From Meloidogyne chitwoodi (lineage: Eukaryota; Nematoda; Chromadorea; Rhabditida; Meloidogynidae), in contig JACZZP010000009.1 in assembly GCA_015183035.1 (NCBI GenBank), forward strand, positions 620,001 through 684,000: a DNA stretch of 64,000 nucleotides, in the 5' to 3' direction. How positions within the stretch are numbered: position 1 is the first letter of the stretch; the number at the start of each line of letters is the position of its first letter. The notes under the pieces were generated by a model, which was not told where the DNA came from, searched no databases, and saw only the letters and a program-made list of their open reading frames with translations. Made by a program: the position numbers and the translations under genes. Below, in pieces: positions 10,301 through 21,994 of this stretch.

Positions 10301-12976
10301 TCTGATTTTTATAATTGTGCGACAAAATTTAGTTTGCGACGATATGTCTTTTTTGCTGATGGACGAATTGTCTTGCTTGAATCTTATGTTTTTTTCTCAT
10401 TTATTTTAGCCCTCCTTTGTTTTTCAACTTCTTTAATTTTTAAAACTATTTTATATTAATTTAAGTTAATAGCTACTTCTTTATGTGGACGATTTATGTA
10501 TACTAACGAAACCCATTTAGAACTGTTTTTCAATAAAATTGCAAATGAAATACAACACACTTCCAATTTTCTTATTGAATACATCCCAAAAAAACTTGTA
10601 TGTCAAAATAGGGAGTTTTTATGCTCAAGAGCAGTGCTTGGAAGCTTGTACCAAAATTCGTACTCGTACTCGTCTCGTACTCGTACTACGAGGTACGAGG
10701 TACGAGTACGAGGGGAAAAAATTGACTAAAGTACGAGGTACGAGGCATAAGTACGAGCTCGTACCCTCGTACTTTAGGTTTAAATTTGCGCCAAATTTCT
10801 TTCTTTCTTTTCCATACGGAAATAAAATTTTCACTCCATTCCTCTTCCCCCAGTATATTTTTACAAGCGAGAAAAGAAAAGGGATGTTTATATATATGTA
10901 ATTTACTTAACCTTTCCAAGTATGCATCTATGGTTTAGTGGTTAGTGCGTTAGTCTGTTTTATTAAATTGGTTGAGTTTCAATCTTTTAATAAGGGAGAG
11001 AAATTTTGAGTATATTAATTGCCGCTAGAGTCATTTCTGTTTTAAAAATTTTAGAAGCAAAATTAAATCAGAAATTTTCGTATACGGCATTAAAAAAGTG
11101 TGATTTTTGGCAACAGATGTTTAAAAATTTTAAAAATTTTTGCCTGCGGCGCTGAAAATGATGAATTTTTGGCAACTAAAGTCCAATAATGGTTCAAAAT
11201 TTTCGCCTGCGGCGCTATAAAAAAACTAAATTTATAAACATTTATCCAAAACGCAAGAAAAAATATAAGGAAAGTACGAGGATAAGTACGAGTACGAGGT
11301 GAAAAAATACTCGTACTACGAGGTACGAGTACGAGTACGAGCAAAATCAAAATTTCCAAGCACCGCTCAAGAGCAGGGTTGAGTCGAAATTGGAAAAAAG
11401 TCGAAATCGAAATTCCTTCGAAATCGATTTTTTAATTTCGCGAAATCGAAATAATTCGAAATAAAAACCTCGAAATTTCGGTTTTCGAAATAGAAATAGA
11501 AATTTCGTCTCAACCCTGCTCAAGAGTGCACAATTATTTTTCAAAAAATAATATAGAATAATAAATAATATTTAGAATTTATCCACTCCAGTTGAAAAAC
11601 TTCTTATTGGTCAAGTCATTGAAGATTTTACACCTAAGGATAAAATTATACTTCCAGAGCAATATAATGATTTGTCTAATTTTATTTTTGAGAAAATCAA
11701 TCATGTAGGATTAAAAGGGTAAATAAATATAAATTTAAAAATATATTTTATTTATTTTTTAAAAAGTCAAGTGAAATTAACTCAAAAAAGGGAAAGTATA
11801 AAAATCAAAAAATTTTCTCAAGAATTTTTGAAAATAAAATATATAGTGGCTCCACTAAAAAAATTGAAATACAAATTTTTAATTAAAAAAATAAAATTAA
11901 AAATTATTACTGGTAAAACTATTATAACTTTAAATTTTTATTAAATGTGTTAGGGGAGCACAATTTTTAGTCATATAAAATTAAAAATATACTAATTTAA
12001 GGCTAGAGAAACAAATATTAATTTATACTTCTGAAAATTATGATAACACATTCAATTCATTAATATATTGTGAAGAAGAATATTACTGCTATTCAGTTAT
12101 TGATCAGCGTGGTGTAAATATTTTTATAAGCAAATTTTTAAAAAAAAATTTATTTCTTGCTGAGACACTTCGAAATCATTACCTAACTACAGAACCAAAA
12201 ATTAAAGAAATCTTGGAGTAAGTTTTTTAACATAATTAGTTTGGGAATATTTTTGGTACCAGTGGATAGGTTTACTCGACTGTTTTCTTCTTTACTCTTT
12301 TTTATTTTGAAAATTAGTTTTTGGGTAAACTAATACATACATAATTCTTCTTTATGTTAAAGTAATTTTCGTTTTTATTTTTTTTATCAAAAAACGAAAA
12401 TTCCGCCGCTAAACAACTCAAAATATTTTTCCAATAATTGAATATAAGTTCATTTTTAGCTTCAGTGAGATATTTTGTCAGTGACATTTTGTCAATGACA
12501 TTTTGTCAGTGACATTTTGTCAGTGACATTTTGTATAAATTTACACTTTAATCTATTTAGGTTTTCCCAATCCATTGGTACTTTAAAACAATCCTTATTT
12601 CAAAAGAATATATAAATAAATAAGTTAAACTTCGCTTATAAGTATATAAATAAAATCTAATTATTTAAAAAATTTAAAAATGTTTAAATAATTAAATATT
12701 TTTAGCCTAAATTATGCTTCATCGCTTGGAGATATTTTAAATAAAATTAAAATAAATAATAATATTACAATATTGGGAAAAGATTATGCAAAAAGTTTCG
12801 CAATTGTACGAAACAAAACTTTTTTTTTAAAAACTTGTCAGTTTGTATCTACTGTAAAAATGTATAAAAGAGAAGTTTTTGAGCTTGAATTAATACATAG
12901 TGATATTTATGTAAACAATAAAGTTAAAAGTTTTTTTGACGATTTCACTTGCTTTGAGATTTTCTTCTTTCTTTAA
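7304..12976 (+). CDS. Unrecognised secreted multi-exon protein, introns enlarged by repeats (possibly decaying)
   Basis: ATG at 7304 encodes a signal peptide (MKLFILFIFFWLLIIS). Coding exons that fit GT-AG rules are 7,304-7,409, about 7,461-7,627 (Ala/Phe/Leu-rich AFLKASIPFGALLF segment), about 8,461-8,595 (HMNYQFARMGERIDYSF), 8,680-8,817, 9,000-9,132, 9,319-9,412, 9,470-9,540, 10,466-10,597 (LIATSLCGRFMYTNE), 11,568-11,719, 12,002-12,219 and 12,707-12,976. Exons near 9,593-9,700 and 10,224-10,293 are less certain because the 14-bp array lies between them. The product would be helical, roughly 450 residues. I do not recognise the family. Most exons remain open and properly bounded, which argues for a functional gene, but exon joining across the array is unproven, so a pseudogene or two adjacent genes cannot be excluded. 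Confidence 0.55.
7741..8105. mobile_element. 365-bp fold-back element with 8-bp target duplication
   Basis: Long terminal inverted repeats contain iterated GGAAAATCGGTCAG(A/T)G units followed by AAGAAACAGTACATAAAATC; the right arm mirrors the left. The centre is an array of TGTTTTAGTGTTTTCATG-type units, two of which are about 45 bp long. CCCCAAAT occurs immediately outside both ends (7733-7740 and 8106-8113) as an 8-bp target-site duplication. The element sits inside an intron of the surrounding gene. Both apparent ORFs across it are artefacts of the repeats. Confidence 0.85.
9762..10110. repeat. 14-bp pyrimidine-strand tandem array, about 25 copies
   Basis: The unit is TTTCTTCTTTTCTC, with one variant copy near 9,965 (TCTTCCTTCT). 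The array is almost uniform, implying recent expansion or gene-conversion-like homogenisation. One strand is pure pyrimidine, so triplex or H-DNA formation is possible. Confidence 0.95.
10632..11365. mobile_element. hAT-like non-autonomous element, 734 bp, with 8-bp target duplication
   Basis: The left end is CAGTGCTTGGAAG and the right end reads TTCCAAGCACCG, an imperfect terminal inverted repeat. CTCAAGAG flanks it at 10,624-10,631 and 11,366-11,373, the 8-bp duplication typical of hAT. Subterminal blocks of iterated TACGAG/CTCGTA lie at 10,660-10,780 and 11,270-11,342 in inverted arrangement. No transposase is visible. The insertion lies in the intron after exon 10,466-10,597. Confidence 0.85.
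11374..11518. mobile_element. 145-bp hAT-like MITE adjacent to the previous element
   Basis: It begins CAGGGTTGAGTCGAAATT and ends in the inverted match ending CGTCTCAACCCTG; the interior is rich in TCGAAAT motifs. It shares the left target copy CTCAAGAG (11,366-11,373) with the 734-bp element and has a further copy at 11,519-11,526. Three copies of the same octamer therefore separate and flank two elements. Confidence 0.88.
12468..12536. repeat. 16-bp tandem repeat (GTCAGTGACATTTTGT)
   Basis: Four to five copies with one A/G variant, in an intron of the secreted-protein gene. A degenerate related stretch (GACATTTTG motifs) occurs near 55,015-55,135. Confidence 0.8.
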
Positions 12977-14653
12977 TCGTCAATTTTTTTAAATTTTAAG
13001 AAGATAAAAAATTTTTTTGGATATTACAATACAATTAATTATTAAAAAGAATTACACATTAAAAAAAAAATGTTTTTTTAGATATTAATAAATTAATTTA
13101 ATTATTTTTAAAAAATATTAAATTTAAATATTTTATGTTTTAATTTACAATTTAATAAAATGAAACTTGTATTTTTAGACAATAAATATTTTTATTCTCA
13201 TCCCAAATAAATATGGTGGGGTGACTTTAATTCTTTCTTTTTTTTTTTTAATCTTTTATTCAAAAATTTAAAAATTCAACAATCTTCCCAATTTTTATTC
13301 TAAACTTTTTTATTTTTATTTGTATTTTTTTGTTTAATTTTTATCTAAAAAATTTTATTTTTGTTTGTTTTTATATTTAAAATATTTGAAAAATTTAAAT
13401 AAAACAAAAACATTTTTTTATTTTATTGTTCCTATTGTTTTTTTTAAAGATTTTCTCAATTGCGCTTTAATTTTTTTAATTTTTTTTTAATATTTTTCTT
13501 CAATTTTTTCTTCAATTTTCTTTTTAAATTATTTATTTTAAGCAGGTAAAAATTGTTTAAAAAAAGAAGAGAATTAACTAAATAATAACAACAATGGGAT
13601 TAATTGTCTTTTTATTTTCTTTCTCAAATATATCAAGAATGAGGAAGAAAAAAAAAGAAAAGTGATTTTAGTAAAAATAAAATAAATAAATAAATTAGTC
13701 TAGAGTATTGTTAAATTAATTATATAAAGCAAAAATAAAAAATAAAAATAATAAAAAGATTGGCCAAGACCAGTCTTTGAATTACTCAAATAAATATATC
13801 TCTTCGGCGCTTTTGCAAAAAAGTAAGGGTAAAGAAATATTTATTTATTTTATTTATTATCGGTTGTATATAAATATATCTTAAATAAAACAAAAAATAA
13901 TAATAAAAAAGACAGAAGCTAAAATATATTTATTTATTTATTTATTAGTGTTAGAATAAAACTTTTATTATTCCCTTTATTCTTTTGGACGTTTCAGTGC
14001 CAAATTGTTTTCTAATTTTATTCTTAAACTTTTTATTTGTTAATATTAATTATATTAAATTATTTTTTAATTATTCGAAAGTTTTATTTTTTATTATTAT
14101 TTTTTTTATTTTTAAATAAAATTTTTAATTTTATAAATATGAGAATCAATTAATTAATTTATACTCAAATATTAAGCTATATTTTTTATAATAATTAGAA
14201 CGGATTTATCTTTTTAAAAAATCTATATCTTTTGGAAAATAAAATAAATTATTAGGAAAGACTGGAAAATAAAAATAAAGTTTTGTGGTCAATAAATAGG
14301 CTAGGCAATGAAATGACTAAATCTTTTCCTTAATTTCTCTCTTTCACAAATTAATCTTAAAAATATATTTAATGAAGGTCATCTAAAAATGTTTTTTGGT
14401 CTTTATGAACATTAAATATCCTTTCAATTATTGCTAAAATATATTTAATTTTTGGCTTTATTTTAATTAAGATTTCGATTAAATTGGTCACGAATTTTGT
14501 TATTTCGATTTTTTCTAAATTTTAAAATACCCCCAAAATTCAAAGAATAAGAAATTTTGCATTAGTGCGAACATTAAAAAGGCATTATCATTTGAAATAA
14601 TTTTTTTTTTAATTATAGCACATTTATATTTGAGTCCAAAAAATCTTTTAAAA
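12977..14653. other. Intergenic AT-rich region
   Basis: No coding sequence, RNA gene or element was recognised in this interval. It should contain the 3' UTR of the upstream gene and the promoter and 5' UTR of asparagine synthetase. Confidence 0.5.
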
Positions 14654-17600
14654 AATGTGCGGAATTTGGGCAATAATTGTAAGTTTATTTTAATCTTCTA
14701 TATTTTATTATTCTTATTTTATATAAACATCCCATTTATTCGCAAGAAAATATTTTATCATCAATTCATTCTTTTTGAGTGTAAAATATTTCTTGCAAAT
14801 AAATGGGGTGTTTTTTCACCTAAAAAGTAGAGTAATTTAACTTCCAATTTAAAAATAATATATAAAATTAAATAATTTAAAAAAAGGGAGACGAATACCA
14901 ACCAACAAAACATCAATCAGAATTTCTGCGAATATCTGGGAGAGGTCCAGATATGTCAATAATTCAAAGAGTAGCACCCAATCTTTGGTTAGGATTTCAT
15001 TGGTTATCAATAATTAAATCAAATAAAAATGGAAATAATGGAAATTCTTCTAATATAATAAATACAAGTACTCAACCAATTTGTTCTCAAGATATTTCTG
15101 TTGTTTGTAATGGAGAAATATATAATCATTTAATTTTGAAAAAACAATCTCCACTTGATAATTCACTTGTAAGGTAAGAGAAAATAATTTTTTAAATAAA
15201 TATATTTGTACATTTATTAAAGTTCTGAGACTCAAATTGACTGAAAAATTATAAGAAAAAAATTAACTTTTGTAGGACTCAAAAGTTCTTCAACACCTAA
15301 CCCCCATTTGAGTCTCAAAATTTTTAGTGATTGCTAGATGAAATAATACATATTTTGATGAAAGAGAGTAAGATGAAAAGTCCTGTGTTAACTGTACAAA
15401 AATAGACAAAGATTTATTTAATTAAAATTCGTATTTAATTTCTAAGACTCAAATGGGAAGGGTTGGAAGAATTGAAAAATAATTTAAAATTTAACTCAAA
15501 TCTCTATTATTAAAAGGAATGGTGGCAGTGATTGTGCAGCAATTATTCATTCCTTCATAGAAAATGGCCGTGATTTACGTAATTGTTGTTCTTCATTAGA
15601 TGGAGTTTTTGCATTTGCTATGGCTGATAACAATTTTCTTTATATTGGACGTGATCCTCTTGGAATTAGACCTCTTTTTTATGGAGTTTGTGGAAAAAGT
15701 ATTTTTTAAAATTAATAAATTATTACAATCCCCCATCCTATATTGTCTCAAAAATGATTTCAACAATAACTAATATACTATTACCACTTATGTTTCAATT
15801 TAGAAGACTAAACTTTTACAAAAATAAGCTTTTTTAAAGATACAGAATCGTATCCCTTTCAAAAATAAAAACTTCAAGTGTGGCTGTCAACCATAAAAAA
15901 ACTATTCAAATAAATATTATAAATAAATTTAAAAATGTATTAATATATATTAAGTAGTTTTTCTTTCTTTCTTTTCTTTCTTAGACTCTCTTCTTTTTAT
16001 CTCTCACAATGAATCTCATTTTTTTAATTAAAAAGGTTTATTCTTTGCCTCAGAGCTTAAAAGTATTGAAAAATTATGTGATCGAATATTTTTCTTTCCG
16101 CCTGGATGTTGTTCAAAAATACCTTTAAAAAATATTCAAAATAATTTGACAGAATTTACTTTTGAAATTAATTCTTATTGGAAACTTGGAAATCCTTTAA
16201 TTGAAACAAATAATATTGGAATTTTGGATGCTCAGGTAAATTATTAAAAATATTTTTAATTTATCCAAACATTTTTAAAGTCTCTCTACTTGTTTAAGGC
16301 CTCAAAAATTATTTATAATTTTTTGACTAAAATTAGGAAAGAAGTAAAACCACCCAACAGGAAGACATTTTGATATGATATCTGTTTCTGACAACACAAA
16401 ATCAGTGATATACTTATCTGAACGATATTTTAGGAACTCTCTCCTTATAAATATTTAACCCTAGTCTAAAAAGTTGTAATTATAGTAAATTGGAAATTCC
16501 TTAAAGAACCTTTATCCTCTTATGACTGGCAAAATAACTACTATTATATCTTTTTATTTAAATTAAAATATTTTTAAATATAAATTTAATTCAAAATATA
16601 TTTATTTAGACGGTAATAAGACAATTATTATCTGAAGCAGTTAATAAAAGATTAATGGGTGAAAGACAATTTGGATTTATGTTATCCGGTGGTCTAGACT
16701 CTTCTTTAATTGCTGGTTTATTTAATTAATTTATTTAATTAATTTATTTTATTAATTTATTTAATTTTTCTAAAATATTTCCTTTTAGCATTAGCAACAC
16801 AAAAATTAATAAATAATTTTAATTCTTTACCAATTGCTTTTTCCGTTGGATTTTCTGACTCGGCAGATTTGGAAAATGCTAAATTAGTAGCACGCTTTTT
16901 AAGAATTCCACACAAAGTTTTAGTCATAAAGTTGGTTTATTTATTATTATTGTCTCTCTCATTTTTGAGTTATCTCTCTTCACTCATTGCTAATTTGAGT
17001 GTAAATTTAATTTTAAAAATTAAAAAAAAATATTTAAAAAATATATTAGTCATTTTAGACTATTTTATGATTAATTAAAATTAATAAATTATTTATTAGG
17101 TATATATTTGAATTTTTATTTAATTCGTTAATTTTCCCTTATTTTCCACTAAATTTAGTATTTTATTTTTTTTTAATTTATTTTTTAATTTTTTAAATTA
17201 TTTTTAATTTTATTTTTAGCCCTCAACAATGTATTGACATTATTCCTGGTAATTTAATTTAAATTTAAATTTAATTTAAATTTTAAATATTTAGAAGTAA
17301 TTTATGCCCTAGAAACCTTTGATCCTTTAATCGTTCGTTGTGGTATTCCTCACTTTTTATTGTGTAAATATATTTCTACTAATTCTAATGTTAAAGTACT
17401 TCTTTCTGGTTAATTTATTTTAATTTGTTTTAATTTTTTAAAAATTAAAGGAGAAGGGGCAGATGAATTATTTGGTTCATATGCTTATATGCAAAAAGCT
17501 CCAACAGCTTTATTACTTCATCAAGAAATTTTTCGTCGTTTAAAGTTGATTCATCAATATGACGTTCTTCGCTGTGATAGGTAATTATTTTATTTTTATA

Positions 17601-19249
17601 ATTATATTTAAACTAGAAAAATTAAGAATTTTAGTGGGGACTCAAATTGAAAATTTTAATAGACTCAAATTGTAAATTTATTAGGGATCAATTTATTACC
17701 TTGAAAAAAAATTTAAGATGTATAAATTTATTTAAATTGAATTCAGGCAAAAAATTTGAAGTAAAAAATTAATTATTTTTTATTTAATCTACTTAATATA
17801 CAAATTTACATTTTGAGTTTATATACATAGGTATATAATGATAAATCATATCTTGTCATTTTTTCATTACAAGCATTTTTATTTTTGGATGAAGAGATTA
17901 TGCTCTTCAAAAAAATTTTGCTAATACCTAATGATAGTAAAAGTTTTTTATTTTTAGACATCTAATTTTCAAATTTTGTAGTTTTTCTTCTACTGTAAAA
18001 TTAAATAATTTGATTAATTAAATTATTTTTATTTTAAAAAAGATGTACATCCCCACATGGATTGGAAATTCGAGTTCCTTTTTTGGACAAAAAATTTGTT
18101 TCATTTGTTTCAAAACTAGATCCAAATTATAAATTAATTGCTGGAAAAATTGAAAAATATTTATTAAGAAAGTCTTTTAAAGATTTATTACCAAAAGAAG
18201 TTTTATGGAGAAGTAAAGAAGGTTTTAGCGAAGCTTTGGGCAAAATGGACATTGGACTAATGTTACAAAATTATGCAAATTTGTTAATTTCAGATGATAA
18301 ATTTATTCAAAGAAAAAAACTTTTTCCTTTTCAAACACCTGAGAATAAAGAAGAATTTTGGTATAGAAGTTTGTTTGAACAAAAATTTGAAATTGACAAA
18401 TTTGAGAAGAATTTAATTCATACAAAAGTGTACAGGTAAAATATTAAATTAATTAATTAATTTTTAAAAAGAAAAGAAAAAATTAAATAAATAAAAAAAT
18501 ACCTAACCTAATTTTAGGGATTTTAGACAAATATCCCTATCCAAAAATAAAAAGTTACAACAGGAAAAAGAAACATGACAAAAGCTATCTTACAAAAAAA
18601 ATTTAAATCCAAAAGATAAATATATTTTTTAATATTAAGTAAATTTTTTGAATAGTTTTTTTAATAAAAGGGTAAAATTTAAAATTTTTGGTCATTCTTT
18701 TTAAATTAAATATTATTTAAAAATATATTAAACAAAACATTAAATTTTGTTCAAGCTAACAAATATTTAACTACGGTAACTCTTTTACTTAATATTAAAA
18801 AATACATTTATTTTTCCATTTAATTTTTTTTAATTGAGTTGATTTGTGTTGATTTTTCATCTGATTATTATATTTTTGGATAGGGATATTTGTCTAAAAT
18901 CCCTAAAATTAATTTTTTATGAATATAATGTATTATTTTTCAAAAAATTTTAGAATTTTTTTCCATAATTATTGATGTGTTATACTTATAATTTTTAATT
19001 AATTTTCTTATCATTTTTTAAATTAATTTTATTTTTTTCTCTAGAAGTGCACCTTGGCATAATAATCAAAATAATATTGAAGAAAATTTATTATTTAATT
19101 GTGAAAGTAGTGGTGATGATGAAGGAAAAGAAAATCGAATAGAAGAAAATAAATATTTTAAAAATAATTTAATTAATAATTTAAATATTCAACAAAATGA
19201 ATTAAAAGGACATATTAGAAGAAGATCAACTGGTAGTATAAAATTATAA
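14654..19249 (+). CDS. Asparagine synthetase (glutamine-hydrolysing)
   Basis: Cytosolic enzyme converting aspartate, glutamine and ATP to asparagine. ATG at 14,654 encodes MCGIWAII, which places the catalytic N-terminal nucleophile Cys2 of the glutaminase domain next to the start and fixes the start codon. Glutaminase landmarks follow: ISGRGPD, NGEIYNH, the DGVFAFA and RDPLGIRPLFYG blocks (15,600-15,690). The synthetase domain has the ATP-pyrophosphatase loop SGGLDSS at 16,687-16,707, then FSVGFSD, GEGADELFGSY (17,450-17,490) and LEIRVPFLDKKF (18,062 on). About eleven exons; several introns carry inverted-repeat elements. The final exon (19,046-19,249) is an Asn/Glu-rich tail beyond the usual C-terminus, ending RRRSTGSIKL. 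All catalytic motifs are intact. Confidence 0.95.
14724..14813. mobile_element. 90-bp MITE in first intron of asparagine synthetase
   Basis: AAACATCCCATTTATTCGCAAGAAAAT at the left is mirrored by ATTTCTTGCAAATAAATGGGGTGTTT at the right. Related copies occur at about 28,563-28,631 (both ends) and 26,443-26,465 (one end), so this is a dispersed family. Confidence 0.8.
15285..15475. mobile_element. Inverted-repeat element in second intron of asparagine synthetase
   Basis: CACCTAACCCCCATTTGAGTCTCAAAATTT near 15,292 is mirrored by CTAAGACTCAAATGGGAAGGGTTGG near 15,440-15,466. A further ACTCAAATTG motif occurs nearby and in the intron near 17,640. No ORF. Confidence 0.6.
18510..18911. mobile_element. 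About 400-bp MITE in last intron of asparagine synthetase
   Basis: Terminal inverted repeats of about 40 bp: ATTTTAGGGATTTTAGACAAATATCCCTATCC at the left and its reverse complement at the right. The interior is AT-rich without an ORF. A diverged second copy lies at 21,688-21,994. Confidence 0.85.
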
Positions 19250-19439
19250 AAAGAAAATATTTTTTATATACTACAATATTGGCTTTCAAAATAAAATTAT
19301 ACATATCAAATAAAATTGTTTTTTTTTAATTAGGAAAATGAGAGAATTTTAAAAGACTTGGGAAATCTAAAAAAATTACGCACATTCTTGACTTTTTTTA
19401 AAATATTTATGGCTCATACCTTATTCTATCAATTAAAAT

Positions 19440-19640
19440 TACAATTCTTTTTCTGGAAAGTTTATTTCTTTTTCGGAAAGTTTATTTATTTTCTTTTCCG
19501 GAAAGTATATTTATTTTCTTTTCCGGAAAGTTTATTTATTTTATTTTCCGGAGTTTTTTTCCGTAAAGTTTTATTCATCCTTAAAATTTGTTTTTTCATA
19601 GTGTTATTTTCCAGAAATTTATTTGCTTTCCGGAAAGTTT
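19440..19640. repeat. Degenerate TTCCGGAAAG repeat cluster
   Basis: Repeated units close to TTTTCCGGAAAGTTTATTTATTTTC occur at least four times, with shorter derivatives downstream. The cluster lies between the convergent 3' ends of asparagine synthetase and the collagen. An ORF spanning it is an artefact of the repeat. Confidence 0.7.
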
Positions 19641-19689
19641 TATTTTTCCTTATTCCTTTAAACACGCTGATTAAAATAATATCCCCCAT

Positions 19690-20902
19690 TTAACGTCTCT
19701 CATCGACTATTTTTACTCTTTTTCTTCCCACACTTGTCTCTAACTTATTTTTTGCCCCCAATATTTTATTATTATTTTTCTTTTTTGTTGTCTTCTTTTT
19801 GTTGTTTATTTCTTCTTTTACATTATTATTATATCCTACAGTTTTTTCAAATTGAGGTATTTTAATATGTGAAACACCACAATCTGTTGCACAATACATT
19901 GAAGGCATTCCTTAAATTTATTTATTTTTTTCCCTTAATTAGAATTATCTCACCAGGCTCTCCAACAGGTCCCATTTGACCCTGTGCTCCTTGTGCCCCA
20001 CTTTGTCCTTGTGGTCCTTGTTGTCCAACACTTCCTGAAGCTCCAGGAAAGCCTTGTCTCATATTTGATTTTCCTGCCATTCCAACCATACCCATTGAAC
20101 CAGAAGAGCCAGGAGGACCTTTAGGACCTTTTTGGCCTATTCCTGCTATAACATTATCACCAATACTTCCAGCAAATCCATTCTTCCCTTTTTGGCCAGA
20201 TATGCCAGGAGGGCCTGGATCTCCTCGTGGACCTTCTCTACCAGCTTCTGCGTCCGTTCCCTGTTCTCCTAAAATTCCAGCAATGCCTAGTTGTCCTCTT
20301 TCACCTTGACTTCCTCTTTAAAAAAATTTAAATATTTTTATAAAAATTTCAATTTTTAAATTACCTCATCCCTGGAGGTCCAGCAGGACAAATCGAACAG
20401 CTTTGTTCTTGTTCTGGTCCCAATTCAATATCAAATCCATCAATTCCTGATTCTCCAGGCATTCCTGGTTCTCCCGGAGGGTTATCTTCACCTGCAGGTC
20501 CCGGAAGACCTATCGGACCTGGAGGGCATGTTAGTGATTTACAACCTGAAAATTATTATTTTAATTTTAAATAATTTTTTAAATTACCTGAACAAATTCC
20601 ATTTCCATTAATTACAGATCTTTTTTTTCTATCAAAATTTTCATTAATTTTTTCAAAAGATTGATGATTTTTGTTCCAAATTTGTTCAGAAGATTCCTTT
20701 AAAAAATTAAGTTTTTTTAATTAAATTAAATTTTAACAATTACCCTAAATTGTTTTGATTTTTGAATAATAAAATCATTTTCTTCTTCCATTTGTATATA
20801 AATTAAAGGAATTGTTACAGCCATTAAAATTACACTAGCTAAAGAAGCAAGGCAAGAAGAAATTGCCAATATTTGAAAAAATTCCCATTGTTTTTGAGTC
20901 AT
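19690..20902 (-). CDS. Nematode cuticle collagen
   Basis: ATG at 20,902 begins MTQKQWEFF, leading into the hydrophobic N-terminal cuticle-collagen domain (residues about 8-36), which is expected to act as an uncleaved signal/anchor. A basic RKKR site follows at about residue 75, matching the furin-type processing site of cuticle procollagens. Gly-X-Y blocks start at CPPGPIGLPGPAGE (20,470-20,530), are interrupted by a Cys pair (CSICPAG), and continue through a long block to about 19,960. The last exon encodes an unusual non-collagenous Lys/Asn-rich tail with two Cys (CATDCGVSH). Five small exons. The protein would be secreted by the hypodermis into the cuticle. The individual col gene cannot be named. 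Confidence 0.93.
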
Positions 20903-21687
20903 TTTAAATTAAAAAAATATTTTTCAATAAAATAAATTTTCTTATTCACACTAACCTTAAATTAATCATTTTCTCTTTATTTATATTCTCCTTTTATAAT
21001 TTAATTAATTTAATGTGACCTTTAAATGCTTAATTTTGTTATCCTTTTATTTCTCTCGCTTTTCTGTCTATTAAAACTTGTTTTTTTATTTTTACGGAAA
21101 AAAACAAGATAATATTTTTAATTTTATGTTAAGAAGAGAGAAAATTAATGTGATTTTTAATATTTTTTTATAAAAAAGATATTTCCAGTTTTTTCAGGAA
21201 ATTATTTTTTTTTTCAAAGATAAAATAATAAAGTTTAATTTAATTAATTTTGATATTTAAAAATAATTTAAAAAATTAATATTTTTTATAAATTTTTTAA
21301 ATTTTTTTCATATTATTAAAGTAATACTATTACAACCTTGTATTGTCAGTTTTTTTATTACAATCACAAATTAAACTTTAAAGAAGAAATATAAATTTTA
21401 AATAAACTTTTTTACAATTTGTAAAAAAGTTTAACAAAGATGAGCTTACTCCCCCCTATGGTTTTTCGATTTTCGGGGACCTGTATCTCGACTCAAAAAT
21501 TTTTCTAGAAATAAAACATATATTTTTGCTCAGCTCTTCGAGAGGAATCGAAGAAAATAATATTTCGTTTCTCAATCTCTGCTCTCACGTATTATAGTGA
21601 CCCCAATTAATTGAAAATTATCACGTCCAATCTATTAAAATAACTAAAAATAATATTAAATATTTAATAATTTATTTCTAAAATTAT

Positions 21688-21994
21688 TTTTAGGGATTTC
21701 AAACAAATCCCTATCCAAAAATAAAACGAAGATGATAAGCAAGTCCCAAAGTAAAATTAATATCAAAACTTTAAATTTAATTTAAATGTATTTTTTTATA
21801 TTAAGCAAATTTTTAATTAAATAAACTTTGTTTAAATTTTTTGTGTTTTTACCTATAAACATTTGTTTTAATCTGCTTAATATAAAAAAATACAATTATT
21901 TTTGTATTTAAAATTTTTTGTTAAAAAGGATTTATGTCGATCCCATTTATTAAGTCTTATTTTTGGATAGAGATTTGTTTAAAATCTCTAAATT
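21688..21994. mobile_element. Second copy of the TAGGGAT...CCTATCC MITE family
   Basis: The left end TTTTTAGGGATTTCAAACAAATCCCTATCCAAAAATAA is mirrored by TTATTTTTGGATAGAGATTTGTTTAAAATCTCTAAA at the right. The element is about 307 bp with no ORF. It is shorter and more diverged than the copy at 18,510. Confidence 0.8.

Noticed and set aside
10922..10995. Possible tRNA gene (TGGTTTAGTGGTTAG plus GGTTGAGTTTCAATC)
   Set aside because: Lies inside the 734-bp hAT-like element, the T-arm is weak and no acceptor stem forms.
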